From assembly GCA_019429275.1 (NCBI GenBank), contig JAHYJC010000002.1, positions 1-64,000 of the forward strand: DNA of 64,000 bases, read 5' to 3'. The notes beneath the pieces are model-generated. The model saw nothing but the letters and a program-made list of their open reading frames with translations, searched no databases and had not been told where the DNA came from. The position numbers and the translations under genes were made by a program. Of this stretch, positions 57,576-64,000 are shown in pieces. The stretch comes from Lentimicrobium sp. Lineage in GTDB: Bacteria; Bacteroidota; Bacteroidia; Bacteroidales; Lentimicrobiaceae. The first letter of the stretch is position 1; each line of letters begins with the position of its first letter.

Positions 57576-57906
57576 TTTCAGTGTATTAAATATCCATTGA
57601 ATCTACTTTATAATTCAATCTGCACTAAATGAGATATTTATGCATTGGTTAATAAACATCCCGGCGCTGGCATTACTGATTATTAAATCCGCTAAATTAA
57701 TAACTGTAAAATTTTAGTTGCAACCCATACTTCACTATTGCAATATTAAAAAAAATAAAGGTATGCCGGTTTATAAAAAAATGCAAGCCATAAAAATGCA
57801 TTTCTGATAATTTTATCAAAAATATTTTCCGTTCTTTAATCCTCAAATAATTAATAAAAATCACGAAAATAAAACCGAGTAATAAATCTCATTATTGATC
57901 GAACCT
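57576..57906 (+). other. AT-rich divergent intergenic region
   Basis: 331 bases between divergent genes, strongly AT-rich, with runs of A and T. It must hold the promoters of the NSS transporter and SGNH hydrolase genes. I see no open frame, hairpin or good -33/-7 pair worth reporting. Confidence 0.5.
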
Positions 57907-58617
57907 ATGAAAATATTAAAACCCTTTATATTGAATTTAATGTTTGTTGTAATTTTCTCTACAACATTCATAAGTGCCTCAGCTCAGCAAAATCAGGAGA
58001 TTACAAAATGGGAAAATGAGGTCATGAACCTCGAAAAACTTCCATTTTCAGATAGCGAAAACACCATACTTTTTGTCGGTAGTTCGAGCATAAGATTGTG
58101 GGAAAGCATTGCCGAGGATATGTTTCCTTATCATGCAATGGCCAGAGGATACGGAGGAGCAAAACTGTCAGATTTTATTTACTATGCCCACAGGATTATC
58201 GGTCAGCATCGCTGTGGAGCCATTGCAATATTCGTGGCAAACGATATTACAGGACAATCAGGGGATCCAACTTCAGGCCAGGTGCTTAAACTTTTCAGGA
58301 AAACCGTTAAAGAAATCAGAAAAAGCCACCCCGAAATCCCGGTTTTCTGGATTGAGATCACACCTACCCCATCGCGGTGGAAAAGTTGGGAACAGATTAA
58401 TCAGGCTAATCAACTCATAAAAAAGCATTGTAACAAAAACAAAAACCTTCATTATATACCGACCAGCCAATTTTTTATGAATGAACAGGGTTTGCCTGAT
58501 GAAAAATATTTTATTTCCGACATGCTTCACCTGAATACTGAAGGTTACCGCTTATGGAGCAGTTGCATCAAGGTAACTTTTGACAAAACTGTGCCTCAAC
58601 TCAGGTCGCCAAAGTAA
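57907..58617 (+). CDS. exported SGNH/GDSL-type hydrolase
   Basis: A 236-residue protein with a signal peptide (LNLMFVVIFSTTFISASAQ) and an SGNH esterase/acyl-hydrolase fold: the block I Ser in FVGSSSIRLWE, Gly in ARGYGGAKLSDF, Asn in FVANDITGQ, and Asp/His in DMLHLNTEGY. All catalytic positions are present. Substrate could be an acetylated glycan or a lipid. ATG at 57907 gives the best signal peptide. The prophage remnant begins within about 40 bases of the stop. Confidence 0.88.
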   Translation: MKILKPFILNLMFVVIFSTTFISASAQQNQEITKWENEVMNLEKLPFSDSENTILFVGSSSIRLWESIAEDMFPYHAMARGYGGAKLSDFIYYAHRIIGQHRCGAIAIFVANDITGQSGDPTSGQVLKLFRKTVKEIRKSHPEIPVFWIEITPTPSRWKSWEQINQANQLIKKHCNKNKNLHYIPTSQFFMNEQGLPDEKYFISDMLHLNTEGYRLWSSCIKVTFDKTVPQLRSPK

Positions 58618-58655
58618 AGTAATACCTGATTTCCTAAGCTCGAAAAAAGCAATAA

Positions 58656-58742
58656 AGTAAAGCCCTCACCATAACTTTTAATCATGGTCCTGTTCCGGAA
58701 CCTGATGTCACCCCTGAGCCGGGTACGAAAAAAAAAGCCTGA
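58656..58742 (+). pseudogene. C-terminal tail of a phage protein (probably portal/gp29)
   Basis: A 28-residue open frame without a start (FNHGPVPEPDVTPEPGTKKK is its main part, then A and a stop) directly precedes and overlaps the MuF gene frame. This position is where the portal protein (Mu gp29, DUF935) ends in Mu-like prophages. The identification is by position and Pro/Lys-rich tail only. Confidence 0.3.
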
Positions 58743-59881
58743 GCCTAAATAGAGAAACCCCACTTGCAACGTTATATTTTAGCCCACACGGCGAAAATTG
58801 CGAGTGCGGGGGAAATGTACCTGTTAGGCTTAGTTTAAGCCGCAAAACAGAGATAAATACGGCCATAAGCGATATTCTTACCAACGAAACAGTAATTGCC
58901 AACCCGGGGCTTTTCAATCTCTATTTTAACGATTACCAGAAGGCCATTAACCAGGTATTCCCAAATGGGGTTAATGATGACCTTGCACGTCGGTTTAAGC
59001 TTAACATGGCTGAATTTGCCGCACACAAATCATTTAAGGCCAGCGCCGAAATTAAAGAGATTGCCAACGCCAAAGACGCACAGGCCATAGCCCGTAAATA
59101 CGAACGCTTTCAGCAGGCCGAACTAACCAGTGTAACAGCCAGGGCACGATCAGCCAGGCAGTGGCAACGTTTTGAAGAGGAAAAAGACCAGTTCCCAAAC
59201 CTCACCTGGATACGAACCCGATCCGCAACGCCACGCGAGCTGCACGCCGGTTACGTGGGCATTACCCTGCCCATGAACCATGAATTCTGGCAGAGTAACC
59301 AACCCGGAAACCTGTGGAATTGCAAATGCGACTGGAAAACAACCGATGCACCCGTAACCAACGCACCTGGCAAAATTGCTCCACCGGCACGTGGCTTAGA
59401 GGGCAACCCCTATACTACCGGTGAGCTGATTACAAATAAGCATCCATATTACAGAATTGGAGCGGATGAGGCTGAAATGATTGCTGCCGAAACGCCAATA
59501 CTTATAAGACGCCTGATGACAAAAAGTGTACTTGAATCTTCGCTGCGAAGTATTACAGTGCCGCAAACTATTATTGTGGAGGGCGTAAAAGTCAATATTA
59601 AGGTTGGCTTTAGCAGGGCGGGCATAAATCATTTTGCCCATGACTTCCATGACAACCCGGGGTATAAGAACTTACTCATAGGAGAGCTGGATAAGGTTAT
59701 GGTCAAATCAACCTTTGAAAAGAGCGCAAAGAGTTATCACATAGACAATGAAATGGTGCCTAATTACCATTATTTCAGCATTGATATACTCGGCAAAACC
59801 TGGTATTTAAACGTTAGGGAAGTGATTGGGAAAGGACAAAATAAATACATCTTACACTCAATTACTGAATATATAAAATAA
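58718..59881 (+). pseudogene. phage MuF / gp30 minor head protein with C-terminal possible nuclease domain
   Basis: An open frame of 387 codons with no ATG, GTG or TTG before 59006; a product from 59006 would have 291 residues and lack the N-terminus. Residues after the start resemble Mu gp30 / SPP1 gp7 head-morphogenesis proteins: ARRFKLNMAEFAAHKSFKA, ITLPMNHEFWQSN and the metal-site-like NLWNCKCDW. The last ~115 residues (from VEGVKVNIKVGFSRAGINHF to HSITEYIK) are unlike the head protein. They recall the Barnase/EndoU/colicin/RelE-type nuclease domains fused to MuF proteins as toxins. The gene may be a decayed fragment or may use a distant start; the domain call is tentative. Confidence 0.55.
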
Positions 59882-59951
59882 AATAGCGTCTAATCCATCA
59901 CACAAAGCTACAGGCAAAGGCTGAAATTAAACGCTATCTCGAAGTACAAAG

Positions 59952-60015
59952 ATACATTAAAAAACATCATTTACAACAAAACACTAAAAATTAATGCTAT
60001 GGAACGTAAAATTAA
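59952..60015 (+). repeat. leader direct repeat, copy 1
   Basis: A 64-base segment, starting ATACATTAAAAAACATC and ending in the codons for MERKI, is repeated 182 bases downstream at 60134-60197. Only a few positions differ, so the leader and start of one small gene were duplicated. Confidence 0.85.
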
Positions 60016-60079
60016 GAGGCTGGTGATTATCAATAATGATAAAATTTACGATTTCCCTGTAACATCAACGGCGAATTAA
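59999..60079 (+). CDS. 26-codon small open frame in the prophage remnant
   Basis: The frame starts ATG in leader copy 1 and encodes MERKIKRLVIINNDKIYDFP then VTSTAN before TAA. It shares its first five residues and the whole upstream leader with the 86-codon frame at 60181. It could be a real small phage protein or the leftover of the duplication. Its stop lies inside the left arm of a 13-bp hairpin. Confidence 0.3.
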   Translation: MERKIKRLVIINNDKIYDFPVTSTAN

Positions 60080-60100
60080 CTAAAAGCTAATTCGCCGTTG
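60066..60100 (+). other. strong hairpin (13-bp perfect stem)
   Basis: CAACGGCGAATTA and TAATTCGCCGTTG pair perfectly around a 9-nt loop. The hairpin is symmetric enough to act on both strands but has no T-run, so it is not a standard terminator. It overlaps the stop of the 26-codon frame and lies between the two leader repeats. Confidence 0.75.
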
Positions 60101-60133
60101 GATCGCCCGAGCCGCAGCCCCGACATTGCAAAT

Positions 60134-60197
60134 ATACATTAAAAAACATCATTTACAACAACCCCGCAAAAATTAATGCTATGGAACGTAAAATTGA
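60134..60197 (+). repeat. leader direct repeat, copy 2
   Basis: The second copy of the leader repeat described at 59952. It supplies the leader and first codons of the 86-codon frame at 60181. Confidence 0.85.
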
Positions 60198-60441
60198 GAT
60201 TAATCTTCAGCGGTTAATTGATTTAACAAATCCTCAAAATCGCTCTGCGCGAGAGGAAGCTCTGCAAGAAAAAATCGAAGAGCTTGTTTTTCAGCAATTT
60301 CTAAGCCTTTTAAAAACTCATGGCGTTGGCCAGGCTTCAGTTGCTCCACCAGTGCAACAACGCCTCCCTTCAAAGCTTCTTGCCTGGCTTTTGGCAGTAA
60401 AAGCTCGCCTAAGAGGTAATGGTTCAATTCATTTTGAGTAG
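60181..60441 (+). CDS. small phage open frame, 86 codons (one of two overlapping options)
   Basis: It uses the start supplied by leader copy 2 and encodes a helical, charged N-terminal half (SAREEALQEKIEELVFQQFL) and a more basic C-terminal half. It points the same way as the neighbouring head-region genes. An equally long frame on the minus strand (60200-60463) overlaps it fully, so only one is likely real. No family is recognised for either. Confidence 0.4.
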   Translation: MERKIEINLQRLIDLTNPQNRSAREEALQEKIEELVFQQFLSLLKTHGVGQASVAPPVQQRLPSKLLAWLLAVKARLRGNGSIHFE

Positions 60442-60463
60442 TTTGCATATTCTCTTTATTCAT
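60200..60463 (-). CDS. small open frame, 87 codons (alternative to the plus-strand frame)
   Basis: It starts ATG at 60463 (or 60448) and encodes a helix-rich acidic protein with segments such as ELNHYLLGELLLPKARQEAL and AEKQALRFFLAELPLAQ. Residue composition looks more protein-like than the opposite frame, but the neighbouring head genes run the other way. The function is unknown. It could be a regulator or a moron. Confidence 0.4.
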   Translation of the reverse strand: MNKENMQTTQNELNHYLLGELLLPKARQEALKGGVVALVEQLKPGQRHEFLKGLEIAEKQALRFFLAELPLAQSDFEDLLNQLTAED

Positions 60464-60505
60464 TAATTGGAATAACCATGCATTGTAACCCAAAACACAA
60501 AATAA

Positions 60506-60961
60506 ATGACACCGGACGAGTACAAGAAGATACTGCAAAGGCAGGCGCAAAGAATTAAAAAGGCCGTGACACGCAATCTTCCAATCAGTATTGGCAAGAA
60601 AGCCGTTGATATTTATACCGAAAACTTTCAAAAAGAGGGCTTTCAGAATGCCAACTTTGAGCCCTGGAAGGAGGTGAAGCGGCGACAGAACCCACGTACC
60701 AAAGGGGCAGCGAAAAAGCGCAAAATACTCACCGGCAAAACCGGCGACCTTGGCCGAAGCATTAAATATGAAACAGGCTCCGCACAGGTAACCATTTATA
60801 GCGATGTGCCTTATGCCGCCGTGCACAACGAAGGGTTAAGGGCTGGCCGTGGCAAAGGTTTTCAAATGCCCAAACGGCAGTTTATTGGCGATAGCCTCGA
60901 AGTGGACGAAATGATTGAGCGTGAAATTGACAATGTGTTGAACCAAATACTAAATATCTGA
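60506..60961 (+). CDS. phage virion morphogenesis protein (Mu gpG-like)
   Basis: A 151-residue protein of the phage virion morphogenesis / tail completion family. The basic region NFEPWKEVKRRQNPRTKGAA, then KILTGKTGDLGRSIKYE, SDVPYAAVHNEGL and MPKRQFIGDS are the family pattern in order. It joins heads and tails in Mu-like phages. Full length and intact, on the plus strand after the MuF frame, which is the normal order in Mu-like phages. The next frame starts 2 bases after its stop. Confidence 0.85.
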   Translation: MTPDEYKKILQRQAQRIKKAVTRNLPISIGKKAVDIYTENFQKEGFQNANFEPWKEVKRRQNPRTKGAAKKRKILTGKTGDLGRSIKYETGSAQVTIYSDVPYAAVHNEGLRAGRGKGFQMPKRQFIGDSLEVDEMIEREIDNVLNQILNI

Positions 60962-60963
60962 TT

Positions 60964-61158
60964 ATGGATACCTACACCGCTTTTTCGCTATTGAAAGAAC
61001 GTTTAAACGACATTGCAAGCGTTTTTCAATACACAGGGCAGTACCTGACCGACAAAACAAAAACCCGATATAAGGTACCGGCGTTATACGTTGAGTTTGT
61101 GCCAAACCCTGCAGTGGTAAACTTTCAAGCCGCTGAAGCTCCCTTTGCGTTTGCCTGA
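60964..61158 (+). pseudogene. truncated phage protein downstream of gpG
   Basis: The 64-codon frame starts MDTYTAFSLLKERLNDIASV and includes KVPALYVEFVPNPAVVNF. The N-terminal part looks like a genuine phage tail-region protein. After about codon 55 the sequence turns into the complement of a tape-measure gene, so the gene is cut by a rearrangement near 61120. Confidence 0.6.
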
Positions 61159-61390
61159 TCATACCGTTATACTTGCGGATATGATCTTCCCTGAATGCGC
61201 TATTGCGGGCTGTGGTCATACGGTCGAGCCTTGACCTTAAGTCGTCAATACTATTTTTAATGGGTTTCACCGCACCGTTCATCTTGCGGGCCTGCTCTGC
61301 AGCCTGCCCCATTTTATCAGCTATCTCACGCATTGGGCGTGAAATTTTGTCAATAAAACTGAAAATTACTTGAACATTGCGATTACCCAT
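61125..61390 (-). pseudogene. N-terminal fragment of a phage tape measure protein
   Basis: On the minus strand from ATG 61390 the frame begins MGNRNVQVIFSFIDKISRPM and continues through a coiled-coil start (ADKMGQAAEQARKMNGAVKP) for about 88 codons, typical of tape measure proteins, which are normally many hundreds of residues long. It is cut near 61125, where it meets the plus-strand fragment. The upstream genes on the same strand (chaperone with frameshift, tail tube) are in the normal phage order. Confidence 0.75.
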
Positions 61391-61413
61391 TGTCTTTTTT
61401 GTACTTTTGTTAC

Positions 61414-61692
61414 ATGCAAGTTATTTTTACCATATTGGCCATAATTGGCACTTTAGCACTGGGGTATTTAATCTTACGGGGGCTTGGCTATTCCTTCCTG
61501 GCACTTGTAAAGGGGCTTTTTATTTTCCTCACTCGCCCGGCTATCCTTTTGTTTTGCCTTGCACTTTCAGCCGGAGCCCTGGCTATTTTAATCTATGGCC
61601 ATTTTTCCTTTTTGTCGGTGGTTATCGCCGGTGGCATGGTGGGCTTTGTGGTTGGCATTGCCCGTAAGTGGATTGCCAGGGTTTCAGATTAG
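61414..61692 (+). CDS. small membrane protein within the prophage remnant
   Basis: A 92-residue hydrophobic protein with about three membrane helices (VIFTILAIIGTLALGYLIL, PAILLFCLALSAGALAILIY, FLSVVIAGGMVGFVVGIARK) and a basic C-terminus. It lies opposite to the tail genes, between tape measure and chaperone, and overlaps the end of the frameshifted chaperone product by 4 bases. Such opposite-strand insertions in phage genomes are often morons; a holin is another option. No family is recognised. Confidence 0.5.
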   Translation: MQVIFTILAIIGTLALGYLILRGLGYSFLALVKGLFIFLTRPAILLFCLALSAGALAILIYGHFSFLSVVIAGGMVGFVVGIARKWIARVSD

Positions 61693-61858
61693 CCTTTATT
61701 TTCGCCCTCCTTTCTTCTGATAATTTTCAACCGGGCTAATGCTGCACACCATTCAACATCCGTAAGTTGCGAGGCATCAACGTGCAAGTAATATTGTATA
61801 GCTGTGTCATAGAGCCCTACCCAGTTTTTAGGCTCGTTTTTATCAGCCTCGGTTAAAG
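61689..61858 (-). CDS. -1 frame extension of the tail assembly chaperone (gpGT-type)
   Basis: After slippage at the heptamer the ribosome would read about 56 further codons (ALTEADKNEPKNWVGLYDTA onward, to KEGENKG) and stop at 61689. The extension has no start codon of its own at a useful place, and protein-like composition. Together with the 99 zero-frame codons it gives a fusion of about 155 residues. This is the gpGT arrangement established for lambda and for many tailed phages, though the two phages' heptamers differ. Confidence 0.7.
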
Positions 61859-62155
61859 CTTTTTTAGCTCGGCCTCCTTCACCTCAACCAGTTCGGCAAG
61901 TTTGCCGGCAACGCCAAGAAAAAGTTCATCGTTGGTTTTGATTTCCTCATCACCGGCCACCCAGCAGTTGGTGAGCATCATTTCTGAAAACTTAATGGGG
62001 TCATTGGCGCCTACAGTGGTGGCCATTGATATTACTTTAAGGCTGGGCTTTTTGAGAATGCAGGATTTATCTTCCACGGTTACCATGAATAGGTCGCCGT
62101 GCTGTTTTTTCCAAACATCAATTTGTTCCTGGGTGGGGTTGAATCTTTTTTCCAT
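61853..62155 (-). CDS. phage tail assembly chaperone (gpG-type, zero frame)
   Basis: A 100-residue protein (MEKRFNPTQEQIDVWKKQHG start, KLAELVEVKEAELKKL end) between the tail tube and tape measure genes, the invariant place of tail assembly chaperones. A slippery heptamer A AAA AAG sits three codons before its stop, in the correct frame to give a longer -1 product (next entry). The chaperone would coat the tape measure during tail assembly. The reading frame is intact although the surrounding prophage is not. Confidence 0.75.
   Translation of the reverse strand: MEKRFNPTQEQIDVWKKQHGDLFMVTVEDKSCILKKPSLKVISMATTVGANDPIKFSEMMLTNCWVAGDEEIKTNDELFLGVAGKLAELVEVKEAELKKL
61859..61865 (-). promoter_or_regulatory. 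programmed -1 frameshift site A AAA AAG
   Basis: On the minus strand the zero-frame codons are CTA AAA AAG CTT TAA, so the heptamer A AAA AAG is in register. It is the same heptamer as in E. coli dnaX. The zero-frame stop follows two codons later, and the -1 frame stays open for 56 codons. Confidence 0.75.
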
Positions 62156-62180
62156 GTCAGTTGCATTTAAAGATTAAGCC

Positions 62181-62203
62181 CCCGCCACGTTTTTCGTGGC
62201 GGG
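62181..62203 (-). other. intergenic hairpin between tail tube and chaperone genes
   Basis: CCCGCCACG and CGTGGCGGG pair over 9 bp with a 5-nt T loop. No T-run follows on the minus strand, so it is more likely an mRNA stability or partial-termination element than a full terminator. Confidence 0.55.
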
Positions 62204-62210
62204 AGGCGGG

Positions 62211-62441
62211 TTAAACGTTATAATCAATGGCTAAGCACTTGAAGGGCATCGAAACTTCCATATCGCTATCTCCCTGCTTCATGGCTTTTTCAAATTCCTG
62301 AAGCTTCACGCCTACCAATACATCGGTGCGTAATACGCCAAGTTTTTCAAAACTGATGGCCACGTTGAACTGTGGCAGGTCGGTGGGGTCGCTTCCGGGA
62401 ACAACTTGTTGCGACTTGATTAAAAATCCGGGTATATCATG
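62211..62441 (-). pseudogene. C-terminal fragment of a phage tail tube protein
   Basis: The minus-strand frame has no start and enters from the junction with the dipeptidase gene. It reads DLPQFNVAISFEKLGVLRTD, VLVGVKLQEFEKAMKQGDSD and MEVSMPFKCLAIDYNV before TAA. This resembles the end of major tail tube proteins of contractile-tail phages, and position before the chaperone supports it. The 5' part was lost when the remnant's right end formed. Confidence 0.6.
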
Positions 62442-64000
62442 CTATTTCTTTGCAGGAGTCAGTAATTTTTCGCCGGTCTGTTCAATTACTTTTTGTTTCC
62501 ATGCATCAGGGTAGCCGGGGAAAGAAGGTGGCTGGGGATAACCCCATGGGTTACGCAGAAATTCACCATCCTTTTCCTGCTTTACATTTCCATCGAGATA
62601 TTTTACCAGCAAAAATTCTCCCAGTTTACGCCAGCGCGAAACCGTTGACTCCGCTGTTTTGCCCGAATAAGCCGTAAGATGTTCTCTGGCCCTGTCGGGA
62701 TCTGATTTATAAATTTCCAGGGCTTTGCGATCTACTTCCGGAATTTCAGCAATAAACTGATTCTCAAGTTCCGATTGCAATTGCCTTAGATCGGGCATTA
62801 CCCGGTTATAAAAAAGATAAGTAAAATGAGCCACCCTGTTAAAAACCCAGAAAGCGGCTGTTTCGGAATAAGTCAATATATCGCCATTTCCTTCAGCAAC
62901 ACAGGTTGGAACGCTTTGTATTCCACAATAAAACGGCATATAAACTGTAGAACCTGCATCATCAACTCCAAACCAGAAAATGCCTCCGATATGATCGGGC
63001 AGCCAGTCGCGCATCTGGGCTATGAAGGAAAAACCGGTTTGTTGAGTTGCAGTTACACGCTCATTAAAATACTCTTTTCCTTCATATTTCCATGTGAGTG
63101 GACGCCAGCGGTATGGTAGTCCAAAGGGGCCTGCGCCTATATCCTGCGACATATCCAAAGCAGTACCCTGCAGGTAATCGCGTTTGAAATTCATCAGGTC
63201 ATTCACGCTTAGTTTACGGTCGGGTTTAATATAAAGTGGCATTCTTTCATTTTCTATTGCTCCGGCAGCGTAATCATAGTATTTATGCATCTCACTACTA
63301 ACATGGTTAAACATTGACCAAACCCTGAGTTCACAAAACCGGGCAGCGCTAAACTCCAGGGGAGCATAAACATCACTGAAACTAAATTCGCTGTCTTTTC
63401 CGGTAAAGTAACCCTTTTCACGGGCAAATGAAATGACATCATGTGCATAAATTACTTCAACATCAGGAGTATTAATTAATTTGAAATTTTTACTACTAAT
63501 GGAGGTTTTGCCATCATCGGGTTTGAAATTTGTTATGCGTGCATGATTTGCATGAGCTGAAATATACCCATCGGGAATGCGGATTGCCACCCATACTGCA
63601 CCTTTATCGGCATTGATCAGCTTTTTGGTTTTCTTATCAGTTACCATTCGATTACCTTTTCCAATGATTTCCATTATCCAGACTTCGTTGGCATCGGCGA
63701 TGGAAAAAGATTCTCCCGAACTTGCATAACCATACTTTTCAACCAATTCAGCTATGACCTGTATGGCTTCCCTGGCGGTTTTTGAACGTTGTAAAGCAAG
63801 GAACATCAGGCTTCCATAATCAACGATTCCGGTAGTATCAACCAGCTCGCTGCGGCCATCAAACGTTGTTTCACCCATAGCAACCTGGTGTTCATTCATA
63901 AAACCAATTACCTGATAGGTGTGAGACGGCTGAGGGATCTGACCCAAAGGTTTGGCAGTGCCCCTGTCATAAAGTGTTATCATGCTACCTTCGGGCCAAT
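62442..64000 (-). CDS. C69-family dipeptidase (partial, 5' end beyond window)
   Basis: A partial gene of about 519 codons. The visible part starts WPEGSMITLYDRG at the right edge and contains HTYQVIGFMNEHQVAMGETT, the PDRKLSVNDLMNFKRDY region and DHIGGIFWFGVDDA, all typical of peptidase family C69 (U34). The catalytic N-terminal Cys and any signal peptide lie outside the window. Members hydrolyse dipeptides, often in the periplasm. The stop codon TAG at 62442 directly abuts the prophage remnant, so the element inserted or rearranged exactly at the gene's end without cutting it. Confidence 0.9.
   Translation of the reverse strand, partial: WPEGSMITLYDRGTAKPLGQIPQPSHTYQVIGFMNEHQVAMGETTFDGRSELVDTTGIVDYGSLMFLALQRSKTAREAIQVIAELVEKYGYASSGESFSIADANEVWIMEIIGKGNRMVTDKKTKKLINADKGAVWVAIRIPDGYISAHANHARITNFKPDDGKTSISSKNFKLINTPDVEVIYAHDVISFAREKGYFTGKDSEFSFSDVYAPLEFSAARFCELRVWSMFNHVSSEMHKYYDYAAGAIENERMPLYIKPDRKLSVNDLMNFKRDYLQGTALDMSQDIGAGPFGLPYRWRPLTWKYEGKEYFNERVTATQQTGFSFIAQMRDWLPDHIGGIFWFGVDDAGSTVYMPFYCGIQSVPTCVAEGNGDILTYSETAAFWVFNRVAHFTYLFYNRVMPDLRQLQSELENQFIAEIPEVDRKALEIYKSDPDRAREHLTAYSGKTAESTVSRWRKLGEFLLVKYLDGNVKQEKDGEFLRNPWGYPQPPSFPGYPDAWKQKVIEQTGEKLLTPAKK

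Noticed and set aside
61390-61413. TACTTTTG at 61402 as promoter of the small membrane gene
   Set aside because: The predicted start point would fall at or after the ATG, so the box cannot serve this gene as called.
58681-62441. Shared ATCATG at 58681 and 62436 as phage attachment duplication
   Set aside because: Only 6 bases, expected by chance in this AT-rich sequence, and the phage is cut inside genes at both ends, so the original ends are gone.

Overview
The window looks like a chromosomal segment of a Bacteroidota bacterium, probably an anaerobic Bacteroidales-type lineage. The evidence is a set of -7 boxes of the form TAnnTTTG, two giant secreted proteins ending in type IX secretion (T9SS) sorting domains, many Cys-lipoproteins, a seven-gene V-type ATPase operon, and families typical of the phylum (LysM/periplasmic-binding fusion, DUF5777, DUF4342, paired rhomboids behind mutL). 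The assignment to phylum is firm; anything finer is inference.

Layout. 0-0.3 kb: on the minus strand, a promoter, a tRNA-Arg(ACG), its terminator, and directly behind the terminator the 5' end of a group II intron that runs off the left edge. 0.3-5.3 kb: a small PAS protein, the ribosome-rescue factor ArfB, two exported thioredoxin-fold proteins, an amidohydrolase lipoprotein, a DUF6580 membrane protein and a GroES-like protein. 5.6-12.7 kb: mutL, two rhomboid proteases, an endonuclease/exonuclease/phosphatase-fold membrane protein and uvrB. 12.7-20.7 kb: DUF4342 and the V-type ATPase operon E-DUF2764-A-B-D-I-K on the minus strand; subunit K keeps the full Na+-ligand set known from Enterococcus. 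20.8-27.1 kb: znuABC zinc uptake, a four-LysM protein and guaA. 27.3-39.8 kb: a secreted cluster with a GH53 galactanase, a lipoprotein, a C25 (gingipain-type) peptidase with PKD/GEVED repeats, and a 1461-residue adhesin-like protein with a fresh 288-bp duplication.

39.85-46 kb: a 289-bp MITE-like element with perfect terminal inverted repeats and a 6-bp target duplication, a YdeI-family gene, a coiled-coil lipoprotein, and a tail-to-tail hybrid histidine kinase / NtrC-type regulator pair. 46.2-52.5 kb: a decay zone in which a HI0933-like flavoprotein, two cytochrome-c-like lipoproteins and a DUF5777 barrel are all broken by several stops and frameshifts, while the DHOD-like and CtpA genes between them are intact. 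52.5-58.6 kb: a third rhomboid, a TPR protein, a helix-hairpin-helix protein, an NSS sodium symporter with a 47-residue MetS-type small subunit, and an SGNH hydrolase.

58.65-62.44 kb: a scrambled remnant of a Mu-like prophage. The left half (portal tail end, MuF/gp30 with a possible nuclease-toxin C-terminus, virion morphogenesis protein) is on the plus strand. The right half (tail tube end, tail assembly chaperone with a canonical A AAA AAG -1 frameshift site, tape measure start) is on the minus strand, and both halves are truncated where they meet near 61.12 kb. The window ends inside a C69-family dipeptidase gene.

I see no CRISPR array, rRNA or intact mobile element. The parts most worth following up are the MITE with its nested 5-3-5 palindromes, the prophage frameshift site and MuF C-terminal domain, the concentrated pseudogene zone, and the minimal Na+-type V-ATPase.
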